Positions 1-9,317 are shown, counted from the stretch's first letter. The stretch: 64,000 nt of DNA from JOPF133 sp052144935 (GCA_052144935.1 JBKQPR010000058.1:1-64000); one strand, 5' to 3'. Notes: a model not told the origin generated them from the sequence alone. Program-made: numbers and translations.

Positions 1-217
1 TACGGCTTCAGAGGTGGCCGAGCCGCCTTGCTATTGGCCGAAGGGTGGCTCATACTGACGCAGCAGTTGGCGCCGGTAGCAGGAAACCGGCGGGAAAAAA
101 GTAGGTCACGATTGGCCAGTAAATGAATGCTTAAGGTTTGCTCGGTTCCGCGGCGCCGGAAAGCCGGCCAGCAGACGGCGCCTGTTCGCCGCGGAATCGA
201 GTAAACCGCGCAGTGAA
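1..217. repeat. Non-coding stretch with 15-bp inverted repeat (141-155 / 187-201)
   Basis: No gene is visible in 1-217. Positions 141-155 and 187-201 form an inverted repeat with one mismatch (arm core TTCCGCGGCG / CGCCGCGGAA) around a 31-base GC-rich loop. It lies just beyond the stop codon of an IS91-type transposase remnant. IS91 elements end in subterminal hairpins used as replication origin or terminus, so this may be an old element end. That link is inferred from position only, and a simple transcription terminator is equally possible. Confidence 0.45.
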
Positions 218-789
218 CTAAACCGCGGGTTGAGGCCGGCTCCCTAATGGGTTTTGTTTGGCCACTGCCTCTGTTGGGGAGGCCGTGTGGAAGAGTTTGG
301 GGTGGTTTTTGGCAGGGGCCGACGGCAGGCATAAATCGGCGGGCCGGGGGAGCAGATCGGAGTGACGAGTAGACGATAGCTGGCGGCAGAGGGCCACCAT
401 TTCAGCGCGCTGGCAGTTGGCCAGGAACCCGTAATAGCGGATGCGCTGGAAGCCCGGTGGCAGGGCATGTTGGAGGAAGCGGCGAATCAACTCTTGGGCC
501 GAGACGGTCATGACCTTGTGTTGTGGGGAGGGCAGCTTGGCCCGGTAATCTTTCCAGGGGAAGGAGACCTGCCCCTGTTCCATCTTCAGCAGGCGAGCAT
601 TGGAAATGGCCACGCGATGGGTGTAGCGGCCCAGATATTCCAGCACGCGCTGCGGCCCGCCAAAAGGGGCCTTGGCGTAGACACCCAGTGGGATCGGCGC
701 AAGGGAGCCAAATAACGAGCGAAAGTCGGCGGGTCGCGCAACTGCTCCCAGTCGCCAAAGAACTGCAGTTGGCTTTTTTCAGGATTCAC
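218..789 (-). pseudogene. IS91-family transposase remnant (Y2 rolling-circle type), 5'-truncated and frameshifted
   Basis: The minus strand encodes the C-terminal part of an IS91-type (Y2_Tnp) transposase. The best-conserved block is YLGRYTHRVAISN, followed by the typical FPWKDYR and a late RIRYYGFLAN segment. Residues before this (SQLQFFGDWEQL, then RRSHWV) are in another frame. Joining the frames at about 681-688 restores the expected WVVYAKAPFGGP, so one base appears lost. The N-terminal half with the rolling-circle nuclease centre is absent, and an in-frame stop lies just upstream of 789. The gene cannot be functional. It abuts the truncated moaA copy and may have taken part in that rearrangement (inference). 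Confidence 0.8.
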
Positions 790-840
790 GCATCAGTTGG
801 AGCACCTGGCTCTGCAAAACAAGCCAGAGCGCCTCGGGAG

Positions 841-926
841 GATGGGCTGTCCCACAGGCGTGGCTCGGGAAGTTACGGGATATACGGGATAGCCGCTGCC
901 CCCAGGGGCGCGGGGAAGTCCGAGCC
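841..926. repeat. Left flank of moaA duplication (copy 1)
   Basis: This stretch downstream of the truncated moaA matches, with several differences, the stretch downstream of the intact moaA at about 4593-4673. Both have a block reading roughly TGTCCCnCAGGCGTGGCTCGG and both keep CCCAGGGGCGCG before the stop codon. The duplication therefore includes the 3' flank of moaA as well as coding sequence. Confidence 0.65.
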
Positions 927-1654
927 TTATCCGCCGATGGAATACATCGGCCGCGGCGGGGCCACGAACTTGGCGGAGTTGATTTCGTGGCCCTCCCACT
1001 TGCCCGCCAGGTTGCGGCGAATCAGCGCGGCGATGGCCTCGTCCGGCGCGCCCGAGCGCATCAGGGCCTTGACGTCGTCTTCCTCGATGGCGAAGAGGCA
1101 GTAGCGCAGCTTGCCGTCGGCGGTCAGCCGGAGGCGATTGCAGCTTCCGCAAAACGGCCGGCTCACCGGGGAAATGAAGCCCACCCGGCCGTTTCCATCC
1201 TCGTAAGCGTACTCGGTGGCGGGGGCGCGCGGGTCCGGATCGGGTACCGGAACGAGCGGCGAAATCTCTCGCGACAGCGTCTCGATGATCTCGCCGGCCA
1301 GCAGCACCTTGCGCCGGTCCCACAGGTTCTGCGCGTCGAGCGGCATGAACTCGATGTAACGCACTTCGAAGCCGTTCGCGCGCGCGAAGGGGGCCAGCGG
1401 CACGATATCCGGCTCGACCAGGTTCTTTACCGCCACGGCGTTCAGCTTGATGGCGCGGAAGCCCAGGCCGCGGCAGAGCGCCAAGCCGTCGAGAACGCGG
1501 TCCTGATCGTCGCGGCGGGTGATCTCGCGGAAGCGCTCCCGGTCGAGCGTGTCCAGATGCACGTTGAGCCGCCGCAACCCAGCCTGGCAGAGCGGCCGCG
1601 CCAGCTCCGGCAGCAGCACGCCGTTGGTGGTCAGCGCCAAGCCGCGCACCCCGG
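927..1654 (-). pseudogene. Truncated second copy of moaA (3' part only)
   Basis: The minus-strand reading frame is colinear, with no gaps, with 4674-5401 of the intact moaA: both stretches are 728 bases long and both end in MYSIGG and a stop. The encoded fragment keeps the second MoaA cluster region with CGSCNRLR and the terminal GG. Similarity stops abruptly at 1654 (5401 in the other copy), so the first roughly 90 residues with the radical-SAM CxxxCxxC motif are missing. Without that cluster no GTP 3',8-cyclase activity is possible. Sequence between the copies has only scattered substitutions, which suggests a fairly recent duplication or ongoing gene conversion. Confidence 0.88.
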
Positions 1655-1712
1655 CCGCGGTTGCGAGCGGCGCGCATCGCAATGGGTGCGGCTCGGCGAG
1701 GGGCGGGGTTGG

Positions 1713-4469
1713 TTACTGGCGAGCGGGCAGGCGGGCTTTCAACTCGTCGAACCAGTTCGAGACGACCATGATCGACGGGCGCGTACCCGCATTGGGGTTG
1801 GCGTCCGGGTTCCTGATCGTCAGGAACCGCTTGCCATCGGCGGAGACGTCGAACATCCGGAAGGGATTCCCGCCCGGTGTTACGTAATTTGTGGCATCGA
1901 ACAAGGGCTGAGCTTTGGCGTAGGTGAAGCTGGAGCCGGGCGGAACCGCGACCACGGCCATCTTATTGGCAGCCGTCAGAAAGAACAGCTCGCGCCCGGA
2001 TCGGGACCATACCGGCCTCGATCCGCCTTCCGAGGAAATCTGCCACCGGCCGCTATCGACCGCCGGAAATGGCCGGACGTAGACCTCCACTTGCCCCGAT
2101 TCGTTGGAATCGTACGCGATCCAGCGGCCATCCGGCGAGATATCGGCGTTATATTCATAGAACTTCGCGTCGGGGAACAACCCCCGAGGGGGCCCTTTCG
2201 GATCGAGCGGCAAGAGGAATTGCTCGGGTATGCCTTGAGGTGAATAACCCATATAGACGAGCGATTTTCCGTCCGGCGCCAGGGACATCGGATAACCGCC
2301 TTCGAGACGCTGGGTCAAGGCTTCGGTGGTCCCCGTGCCGTCCGAGGCCCGGCGTTGGACGTCGAAGTGAACTCCGGGGCCCCCGAGGACCGGACCCGAG
2401 CCGAAGAACAGGTACTTGTTATCCGGCGTCCAAACGGGGCTGTATTCATAAGCGGGTCCGCTGGTCACGCGGGTGAGGGTTTCGTTCGCCAGGTCGAAGG
2501 TCCAGACATCGTACTCCTCGTCGCTGGAACTGACGGCGATCTTCTTCCCGTCGGGGGAAAGCCGGGCATACGCATAGGCTCGGGCTTTGGCCGGAACCGG
2601 TTGTTCATGCCCGCTCCGATCGACCCAGACGAGAGTGCGATGGTTCGCCGTCGACCCAGCCGATCCGGGCCTGAAGACGAGCGTGCCAACCGGCGAGACG
2701 GCGAATTGCCCCGCCATGGTGGTCTGTGTTTCCGTGACGCCTTCCACCACCGGGACTGGGCCGCCGGTAACCGCCAAACGCTTCCCGTCGAAAGGTACGG
2801 CCAATAGCGTGTGGTCGTGAATGTAGAGCAGTTGGCCGGTTGGCAGCACGCGCGGATCGGATCCCCCGTTCACCAGGGTTCGGCGATCCTTTCCGCCCAG
2901 GGTCTGAACCACGATCCGACCCTCGCTCTGCACGCTTCCCCGTTCGTGCAGGACGAAGAGCAAATGCTTGCCATCCTCCAGAAGTTGCGGCTGTGCGACG
3001 ACGTCCTTGGCTGCATCGGCTGTCGCCAGGGTGCGGAGCGGGCCGCCCGAATCGGGCGCGGCCTGAACCACGGACCCGCCCGTGTTGACGCCGAAGGCAA
3101 TCGTCCCATTGCGCCAGGTTGCGCCGTGCGGCGCGCCGGGCAGTTGGGAGAGCGTGACCGGCGCTCCTCCGGCGACGGCGACTTTCTTGAGGATCCATGC
3201 GCTGCTGCTAGCCCCCGATCCCGGACCACCAACCGGCGCGAAATACGCCAGCCACCGGCCATCGGGCGAAAAAACCGGCTCCATGGGATCCTCATCCGTG
3301 CCGCGCACCGGATGGGCCTCCAGTTCGTCCATCGCGCGCACGTAGAGCTGGCGGTTCGCGACATAGGCGAACTCCCGGCCGTCGGGCGAGATCGCCAGCA
3401 CGTGACGTCCGGTTCGGGTGAAGCTCTGACCTTCGGGCAAGAAATACTCGAATCGCCCCACCACGCGGGCCGCCGGAGGCGCCGGCTTGAGCCACCAGAC
3501 GGCCGCACCGGCCGCCGCCACCGCCAATGCCGCGCAGGCGAGCCAGAGGGAACGCTCATGGCGCTTGCGGCGCGTAAGCACCGGCGCAGGGAGACCGGCG
3601 GCCGATCCGCCTTCCTCGATCCACTGGAGTTGCAGCCACAAATCGTGCGCGGCCTGAAAGCGGTCGTCGGGATTCTTGGCCAGGCACGTGCGGACGATCC
3701 GGGCGAGCGCGGGCGGCGTCATGGGCTGAAGCTCGCCCACGGGCGGCGGTTCGCGCTCCAGGATGGCGCCGATCAGGCTGATCTGCGTCTTGCCCTCGAA
3801 CGGGCTGCGCCCCACGATGGCTTCATACAGCAGGCAACCGAAGGCCCAGATGTCGGCGCGAGCGTCGGCTTCGGCGCCCTCAAGCTGCTCGGGCGCCATG
3901 TATTGAAAGGTGCCCAGGATACTTCCCTGCACCGTCAGCGGAGTGGTCATGGTTGGCGCGGCCGTGTTGGCCGACCCCGCGGGGAGAGCCGCCGGACTGC
4001 TCTTGGCCAGACCGAAGTCCAGGAGCTTGGCGCCAGTCTTGGTCAGCATCACGTTACTGGGCTTGAGATCGCGATGAACGATCCCCTGACGATGGGCCTT
4101 ATCCAGCGCGCCAGCGATCTCCACGCCGACCCGCAACACCTCCGGCAACGGCAGCGCGCCCCTGGCAAGCCGGGCGGCCAGCGTCTCGCCTTCCAGATAC
4201 TCGAGAACCAGAAAATCGGTATCGCAATCCCGGCCGATGTCGTACAGGGCGCAGATGTTGGGGTGGTTCAGGGCGGAGATGGCTTTGGCTTCGCGCTCGA
4301 AGCGCTCGCGGAACTGCGGATCGCCGGCTTGGTGGGGCGGCAGGATTTTGACGGCGACAATGCGACCGAGGCGGGTGTCTTTGCCGCGGTAGACCTCGCC
4401 CATGCCTCCGGCGCCGAGCGGGCCAAGAATCTCGTACGGTCCCAAGCGAGTCCCAGCGGAGAGAGGCAT
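1713..4469 (-). CDS. Membrane Ser/Thr protein kinase with C-terminal PD40 beta-propeller
   Basis: This is a 918-residue protein. Residues about 12-275 form a Hanks-type kinase: Gly loop LGAGGMGEVYRG, lysine in VAVKIL, catalytic HRDLKPSN, DFG, and activation-end YMAPEQLEG. One transmembrane helix follows at about 308-328. The outer part (about 340-918) is built of repeated blades with SPDGRxxAY and SPDGKKIAV motifs, typical of TolB/PD40 propellers. The layout is a cytoplasmic kinase joined to an exported sensor, a family greatly expanded in Acidobacteriota. Its target is unknown. It lies between the intact moaA and the truncated moaA copy, all on the same strand. Confidence 0.92.
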   Translation of the reverse strand: MPLSAGTRLGPYEILGPLGAGGMGEVYRGKDTRLGRIVAVKILPPHQAGDPQFRERFEREAKAISALNHPNICALYDIGRDCDTDFLVLEYLEGETLAARLARGALPLPEVLRVGVEIAGALDKAHRQGIVHRDLKPSNVMLTKTGAKLLDFGLAKSSPAALPAGSANTAAPTMTTPLTVQGSILGTFQYMAPEQLEGAEADARADIWAFGCLLYEAIVGRSPFEGKTQISLIGAILEREPPPVGELQPMTPPALARIVRTCLAKNPDDRFQAAHDLWLQLQWIEEGGSAAGLPAPVLTRRKRHERSLWLACAALAVAAAGAAVWWLKPAPPAARVVGRFEYFLPEGQSFTRTGRHVLAISPDGREFAYVANRQLYVRAMDELEAHPVRGTDEDPMEPVFSPDGRWLAYFAPVGGPGSGASSSAWILKKVAVAGGAPVTLSQLPGAPHGATWRNGTIAFGVNTGGSVVQAAPDSGGPLRTLATADAAKDVVAQPQLLEDGKHLLFVLHERGSVQSEGRIVVQTLGGKDRRTLVNGGSDPRVLPTGQLLYIHDHTLLAVPFDGKRLAVTGGPVPVVEGVTETQTTMAGQFAVSPVGTLVFRPGSAGSTANHRTLVWVDRSGHEQPVPAKARAYAYARLSPDGKKIAVSSSDEEYDVWTFDLANETLTRVTSGPAYEYSPVWTPDNKYLFFGSGPVLGGPGVHFDVQRRASDGTGTTEALTQRLEGGYPMSLAPDGKSLVYMGYSPQGIPEQFLLPLDPKGPPRGLFPDAKFYEYNADISPDGRWIAYDSNESGQVEVYVRPFPAVDSGRWQISSEGGSRPVWSRSGRELFFLTAANKMAVVAVPPGSSFTYAKAQPLFDATNYVTPGGNPFRMFDVSADGKRFLTIRNPDANPNAGTRPSIMVVSNWFDELKARLPARQ

Positions 4470-4673
4470 ATGAGCGATTTAGCTCAGTATACCCGATCGA
4501 CAAGCGGCTTGCGCCTGGATTACGCGGCACTCGGAGTCTGTGTCAGGAGGCCATACGGCCCTATCGGAAACCGCCAAACGCAGGGTGCCCAGCGGGATTG
4601 GTTGTCCCGCAGGCGTGGCTCGGTAAATGGCAGGATGGTATCTGTCCCCAGGGGCGCGTGAGTAGTCCGAGCC
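4470..4673. repeat. Kinase upstream region and flank of moaA duplication (copy 2)
   Basis: This is the gap between moaA and the kinase gene. Positions from about 4593 onward correspond to the flank of the truncated moaA at 841-926. The remainder (4470-4592) should hold the kinase promoter, but no clear -35/-10 pair was found. No gene is seen. Confidence 0.5.
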
Positions 4674-5672
4674 TCATCCGCCGATGGAATACATGGGCCG
4701 CGGCGGCGCCACGAACTTCGCCGAGTTGATTTCGTGGCCCTCCCACTTGCCCGCCAGATTGCGGCGGATCAGCGCCACGATGGCCTCATCGGGCGCGCCT
4801 GAGCGCATCAGGGCCTTGACGTCGTCCTCCTCGATGGCGAAGAGGCAGTAGCGCAGCTTGCCGTCGGCGGTCAGCCGGAGGCGATTGCAGTTTCCGCAAA
4901 ACGGCCGGCTCACCGAGGCGATGAAGCCGACCCGGCCGTTTCCATCCGCGTAGGCGTACTCGGTGGCGGGGGCGCGCGGGTCCGGATCGGGCACCGGAAC
5001 GAGCGGCGAAATCTCGCGCGACAGCGTCTCGATGATCTCGCCGGCCAGCAGCACCTTGCGCCGGTCCCACAGGTTCTGCGCGTCCAGCGGCATGAACTCG
5101 ATGTAGCGCACCTCGAAGCCGTTCTCTCGCGCGAAGCGGGCCAGCGGCACGATATCCGGCTCGACCAGGTTCTTTACCGCCACGGCGTTCAGCTTGATGG
5201 CGCGGAAGCCCAGGCCGCGGCAGAGCGCCAAGCCGTCGAGAACGCGGTCCAGATCGTCGCGGCGGGTGATCTCGCGGAAGCGCTCCCGGTCGAGCGTGTC
5301 CAGGTGCACGTTGAGCCGCCGCAACCCGGCCTCGTAAAGCGGCCGCGCCAGCTCCGCCAGCAGCACGCCGTTGGTGGTCAGCGCCAGGTCGCGCACCCCG
5401 GGGATGGCGGCCAGGCGGCCGATCAAGACCGGCAGATCGCGGCGCAGCAGCGGCTCGCCGCCGGTCACGCGCAGCTTGGTCACGCCGAGCGAAACGGCGA
5501 TCCGCGCAAACCGCTCGATCTCCTCGAAGTCCAGAATCTCCCTGCGGTTGACGAACTGCACGTCGTGCTCCGGCATGCAGTAGAAGCAGCGGATATTGCA
5601 GCGGTCGGTGACGCTCAGGCGCAGATTATCGTGCAGCCGTCCGAAGGAATCGATCAGAGGGGCTGGGGCCAT
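4674..5672 (-). CDS. moaA: GTP 3',8-cyclase MoaA (molybdenum cofactor biosynthesis)
   Basis: This 332-residue radical-SAM enzyme, with MoaC, converts GTP to cyclic pyranopterin phosphate in the first step of molybdopterin synthesis. The N-terminal cluster motif is CNIRCFYC at about residues 24-31, followed by TGGEPLLRRDL. The C-terminal cluster has CGNCNRLR and a later cysteine in LRYCLF, and the protein ends in the conserved GG. Length is normal. The ATG lies directly against the stop of nadA (no gap), so the two are probably co-transcribed. A 3' fragment of this gene is duplicated at 927-1654. No other moa gene is present nearby. Confidence 0.95.
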   Translation of the reverse strand: MAPAPLIDSFGRLHDNLRLSVTDRCNIRCFYCMPEHDVQFVNRREILDFEEIERFARIAVSLGVTKLRVTGGEPLLRRDLPVLIGRLAAIPGVRDLALTTNGVLLAELARPLYEAGLRRLNVHLDTLDRERFREITRRDDLDRVLDGLALCRGLGFRAIKLNAVAVKNLVEPDIVPLARFARENGFEVRYIEFMPLDAQNLWDRRKVLLAGEIIETLSREISPLVPVPDPDPRAPATEYAYADGNGRVGFIASVSRPFCGNCNRLRLTADGKLRYCLFAIEEDDVKALMRSGAPDEAIVALIRRNLAGKWEGHEINSAKFVAPPRPMYSIGG

Positions 5673-6602
5673 TTACTTCACAGCCAGCATGCGCTCCAGG
5701 GGGACCAGCGCGCGCCGCATGATTTCTTGGGACAGCTCCACGCGCGGCTGAAGCGTCAGCAGGCAATCGCGCAGTTTCTCCAGCGAATTGAGCTTCATGT
5801 AGGGGCACTCGCTGCAATTGCAGTTTTCGTTGGCCACGAAGTAGAAGCACTTGCCGGGGGCTTGCCTGACGAGCGAGTGGCGGATGCCGCTTTCGGTCAT
5901 CACGATGAACTCTTCGGCGTCGCTCGACGAGCACCATTCCAGAATGGCCGACGTGGAGCCGATGAAATCGGCCATCGCCAGCACCGCTTCGGGACACTCC
6001 GGATGAGCCGCCACCAGCGCCGCCGGGTGCTCCAGCCGGGCCTCCGCCACCCGCCGTGCCGGGAAGGTGGCGTGTACGATACAGGCCCCCGGCCAGATTT
6101 GCATGTTCTCGCGCCCGGTCTGTTTCTTCACATAGTTGCCGAGGTTGATATCGGGCAGGAACAGGACCGGCTTCTCGCGCGGGATGGAGTTTACAATTTT
6201 CACCGCGTTGCGCGAGGTACAGAGGATATCGCTTTCGGCCTTCACTTCGATGGAGGTATTGATGTAGCTGACGATCGTGTGATGGGGATTGCGGCGGCGG
6301 AATTCGCGGATGGGTTCCACGGGACAGCCATCCACCAGGCTGCATCCGGCGTTCTTGTCGGGCACGACCACGATGCGGTTCGGGTTCAGCACTTTGGCGG
6401 TCTCGGCCATGAACCACACGCCGCAGAAGGCGATCACATCACCCGAGAAATCGCGGGCCCTGCGCGCCAGCTCCAGGCTGTCGCCGATGACGTCGGCGAG
6501 TTCCTGAACTTCGGACTCCTGGTAATGATGCGCCAGCAGAATCGCGCGGCGTCGCTTTTTCAAGTCAAGAATCTCGTCGGCAATCGTGGCGGCGGCAAAC
6601 AT
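5673..6602 (-). CDS. nadA: Quinolinate synthase NadA
   Basis: The 309-residue protein matches the NadA family, which condenses iminoaspartate and dihydroxyacetone phosphate to quinolinate for NAD synthesis, using a [4Fe-4S] cluster held by three cysteines. Visible hallmarks are LLAHHYQ near the N-terminus, the region FCGVWFMAETAKVLNP, PDKNAGCSLVDGCP, HPECPEAV, and NENCNCSECPYMKLN near the C-terminus. Starting at the ATG at 6602 gives the usual family length. It is the first gene of a nadA-moaA pair. Both products are iron-sulfur enzymes of cofactor synthesis. Confidence 0.96.
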   Translation of the reverse strand: MFAAATIADEILDLKKRRRAILLAHHYQESEVQELADVIGDSLELARRARDFSGDVIAFCGVWFMAETAKVLNPNRIVVVPDKNAGCSLVDGCPVEPIREFRRRNPHHTIVSYINTSIEVKAESDILCTSRNAVKIVNSIPREKPVLFLPDINLGNYVKKQTGRENMQIWPGACIVHATFPARRVAEARLEHPAALVAAHPECPEAVLAMADFIGSTSAILEWCSSSDAEEFIVMTESGIRHSLVRQAPGKCFYFVANENCNCSECPYMKLNSLEKLRDCLLTLQPRVELSQEIMRRALVPLERMLAVK

Positions 6603-6689
6603 GGGGAGGCGTCTGGTTTCATTTTAGCAACAGCGGGCCTTCGGGCGTGCCCGGCGGGAGAGCAGTCACGCAGCCGAGGCAATCGTACC

Positions 6690-7040
6690 CTACGCCGCGC
6701 CGCGAATTGCGTCTGCCACCAGATCGGGGTAGCGGTCAATGACGATCAGGTAGGCGCGCGCCGCGCTGGGAGGTTGGCTGCGGCCACACTCCCACTCCTG
6801 GAGTGTCCGGACGCTGAATCCGTAGCGCTCGGCAAATTCCGCCTGAGAGAGTCCCGAGCGGGCGCGGATTGCGTTCACTTCAACCTTGGGCGGTACTTCG
6901 TACTGCTTGGACGGTAAGGCGATTTCGCCGCGCACGTGGGCCAGGACCTCGTTGAGTCCAGCGATAATGTCCTGGCCGACGCGAGCTCTCCTGGGTGTGC
7001 TATAGACGCTTTTCTTGTTTCTGCTGCTCTTCTTTTGCAT
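6690..7040 (-). CDS. XRE/HigA-type antitoxin
   Basis: This 116-residue protein has a C-terminal helix-turn-helix of the HigA/XRE type, RSGLSQAEFAERYGFSV followed by RTLQEWECGRSQP, and a Lys/Arg-rich N-terminal end. It overlaps the 3' end of a RelE/HigB-like toxin frame by about 40 bases. The order is toxin first, antitoxin second, as in HigBA loci. The antitoxin should bind the toxin and repress its own promoter. It is intact, whereas the toxin appears broken upstream. Confidence 0.82.
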   Translation of the reverse strand: MQKKSSRNKKSVYSTPRRARVGQDIIAGLNEVLAHVRGEIALPSKQYEVPPKVEVNAIRARSGLSQAEFAERYGFSVRTLQEWECGRSQPPSAARAYLIVIDRYPDLVADAIRGAA

Positions 7041-7324
7041 GCTTGATGGCCTCCACGATCTTTCTTGCCGCCTTCTTTTCGGCGGCGGTGAGGTTGTCCT
7101 GGGTGTTCTTGGCGTAGATTTGCAGCAGGTAGACTTCGGAATCGGAGATCCAGTAGAAGAAAATCACGCGGACGCCACCGCTCTTGCCTTTTCCCTGACG
7201 TCCCCAGCGGGCCTTGCGCACACCACTAGCCCGACTTTCGCAAAACCAAGGCGATTTTCTTCCGAATAGGGCTGTAAACATTGGTCTGGAACGTAACTCT
7301 TGACTAGATGAAAGAATACTCCAT
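7000..7324 (-). pseudogene. HigB/RelE-like toxin, apparently frameshifted
   Basis: The C-terminal half is a clear HigB/RelE-type toxin: GVRKARWGRQGKGKSGGVR, then YWISDSEVYLLQIYAKN and an AAEKKAARKIVEA helix. The N-terminal half does not fit the family in this frame. A neighbouring frame reads FFHLVKSYVPDQ and SEENRLGFAKVG, which would continue into SGVRKARW if one base were restored at about 7226-7233. A third frame offers a plausible start, ATG at 7324 (MEYSFI), followed by a stop. The simplest reading is a toxin inactivated by frameshifts next to a retained antitoxin. A start further up in the intact frame cannot be excluded, but it gives an atypical N-terminus. Confidence 0.55.
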
Positions 7325-8117
7325 ACCGGTGTAATTTTCTTGAATGCAAACCGGCACAGAAGGCCCAGATCCCGCCGGTCTCGCCGAACTGGCGCCGGGC
7401 GATAGCGCCAAGTACCGGCCAAAGTAATAGCCTGCGTAGCATTAGATCGACTGGCAGCGGACTCGATAATGGCCACTTCAGTGAGGATCATGAGTTGTCC
7501 TAACCAGCATCTATAATTCTTTCATCTAGCAATTGAATCGCACCGAGATGACCGAAGCCCCTTATTTGACAAGGTCACGGGGATCCATCGTCGGTGTCGC
7601 ACGCCTCATTCTTGCGAAAGTCGGGCTAGACCCATTCACAAAAATCGAAAAAAGATTTCCGAATCGCCTCAGTCATTTACAGGCATTGGTGTCCGGAACA
7701 CGCCAACCTCTCTGCTACGCTGAAACCGAAGATGGAACTGGTGGCTGGTTGCCTCAGTCCTCGCGGCATCGTTCGCCGGAGCCCAACCTAGGGGGCTTTA
7801 AATCCGGATCACGTCGATTAACGCTTCCTACACCTGATTCAGGGGCATTAAACCTGGCCAAAAGCGGCACACTCCTCTGCGGAGGAGTGCTCTTCGGGCG
7901 CCCTCTGGGCCCGGGAGTACGGAACCGGTTCCAAATGTCGGGGCGCGCAGCGCGCCACTACGGAAGAGAAAAAGCAAGAGGCAGAGACACCCAAAAGTTT
8001 CTAGAGGCCCACCAATCCCACACTGCGCTGGACACCGGCCGGGAAGGCCGCACCCTTCATGTCCCCGTACAGGACAAGCCACCGATAGCCTGCCCTGCAC
8101 GGGGATTCGGAGGCTGT
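7325..8117. other. Gene-free stretch of about 790 bases with a small hairpin
   Basis: No convincing gene was found on either strand. Open frames here have no family features and are antisense or chance frames in GC-rich DNA. A perfect 8-bp hairpin with a 4-base loop lies at 7870-7889 (arms CACTCCTC / GAGGAGTG) and could be a terminator. A 14-base string, GTCCGGAACACGCC, occurs near 7693 and again near 9655 in another intergenic stretch, hinting at fragments of a dispersed repeat. Confidence 0.4.
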
Positions 8118-9317
8118 CTACCGCCGGAAGCCGCCGAACCCGCGGCCGCCGATGAACCCGCGCGGGCCGCCGAAGTATACTCCCACGCCACCCCAGTAAT
8201 AAGGATAGTAGGGGTAGTAATAGGGGTAGGGATAGCCTGGATAATATGGATACGCACCATAAGCGCCGTAGGCCCCGTAGTAGCTAGAATACCCCGGATA
8301 GGCCGGATAGCCCGGCTGGACCGGCGGACGCGGCTGCGCCATTTGCATCTGCACGCCGGGGCCGGGGCCGTATTCGTTGGGACCCACGTAGTGAAACGCC
8401 TGCGGGGCGCGCCCGGTGGCGATGGTCACCGGCGCAGTGACCTGGAACATCAGGACCGTTTCGGGATAGATGATGGTCGGGTGATTGCGCGTCAGCAGGA
8501 CGCCCGCAACCCCCACCATCATGCCGGCGCCGGCGCCGATCGCCGCGCCCGTTCCCCAAGCGGCGGCTCCGCCAATCGCGGCGCCCACGGCGGTGGTGCC
8601 CACCACTGTGCCGGCCTGCACGCCGCCGGGAGTGCTTCCGCCCTGGCGGTTCACCAGTTGCGACTTCACGGGCACCTGCGTGCCATCCGCCAGCGTCATG
8701 CCGGTCAGCTCCAGGCCCAGGCGCGACGGCTTATCGCTGTGCGCTTTCTGGGCCTCCGACACGCGTCCGTATACGGTCTGGCCGCGCTGCGCCACCACGA
8801 TTCCATTCACTACCACCGGCTGGATCAAGGTGGCCGAGAAGGTGTCGCCCACCAGATTGCGATCCGAAGACAGCGGCTGGTTGATGCGGGCCGTCACGTA
8901 GGTTCCCGGCTGCAGGGTAACGTCGGCGGGAAGGCCGTAGGCCGGCCGGTTATTCATCTGCGGTGGACCGCTTTGCGGAGCCGTCTGCGGAGCCATTGGC
9001 GGGGCCGGCGGGGCGTCTTGCTGCGGAATCTGCTGCGGATCCTGCGGCTCGGCTGTGACTGGCGGAACCGCCTGCCCGTAAGCGTCCGTGCGGTCCGTGG
9101 GCTGGCTGGGGTCCTGAGTTTGCGGCTGGCCTGCCGGGGCGGATGCCGGAGCGGGCGGAAGGTCGCCTGCGCGCCGCCAGCCACCGCTGGGTGGCGCCGG
9201 CGATTGTGGCGGGCTCGGCGGCGCCTGATCCTGCGCCAGCGCCAGACCGGCGGCTGCCAAAAAGGTCACGGCAAAACGGAAAAAAGTTGAATTTACCTGA
9301 TAGGGAACGCGGGTCAT
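8118..9317 (-). CDS. Secreted proline-rich protein with glycine zipper and Tyr/Gly-rich tail
   Basis: The function is not recognised. I start it at the ATG at 9317, preceded by AGAGG eight bases away, giving 399 residues. A signal peptide (hydrophobic FAVTFLAAAGLALA) ends at AQDQ. Then come a Pro/Gln-rich stretch to about 120, a compact domain at about 125-215 with PGTYVTARINQPLSS and GRVSEAQKAHS, and a glycine-zipper hydrophobic segment (GAAIGGAAAWGTGAAIG) around 230-265. The last 60 residues are almost only Tyr, Pro and Gly, ending in GGRGFGGFRR. This suggests an envelope or surface protein whose tail may aggregate or bind polymers. It stands alone. Confidence 0.7.
   Translation of the reverse strand: MTRVPYQVNSTFFRFAVTFLAAAGLALAQDQAPPSPPQSPAPPSGGWRRAGDLPPAPASAPAGQPQTQDPSQPTDRTDAYGQAVPPVTAEPQDPQQIPQQDAPPAPPMAPQTAPQSGPPQMNNRPAYGLPADVTLQPGTYVTARINQPLSSDRNLVGDTFSATLIQPVVVNGIVVAQRGQTVYGRVSEAQKAHSDKPSRLGLELTGMTLADGTQVPVKSQLVNRQGGSTPGGVQAGTVVGTTAVGAAIGGAAAWGTGAAIGAGAGMMVGVAGVLLTRNHPTIIYPETVLMFQVTAPVTIATGRAPQAFHYVGPNEYGPGPGVQMQMAQPRPPVQPGYPAYPGYSSYYGAYGAYGAYPYYPGYPYPYYYPYYPYYWGGVGVYFGGPRGFIGGRGFGGFRR

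Noticed and set aside
2811..4661. Long plus-strand open frame opposite the kinase gene
   Set aside because: It is antisense to a strongly supported kinase, is rich in Arg, Gly and His, and has no domain features. Such frames are expected in high-GC DNA.
7533..9290. Long plus-strand open frame opposite the secreted Tyr/Gly-rich protein
   Set aside because: The minus strand has a signal peptide, a ribosome site and coherent domains; the plus strand reads as His/Arg-rich low complexity.
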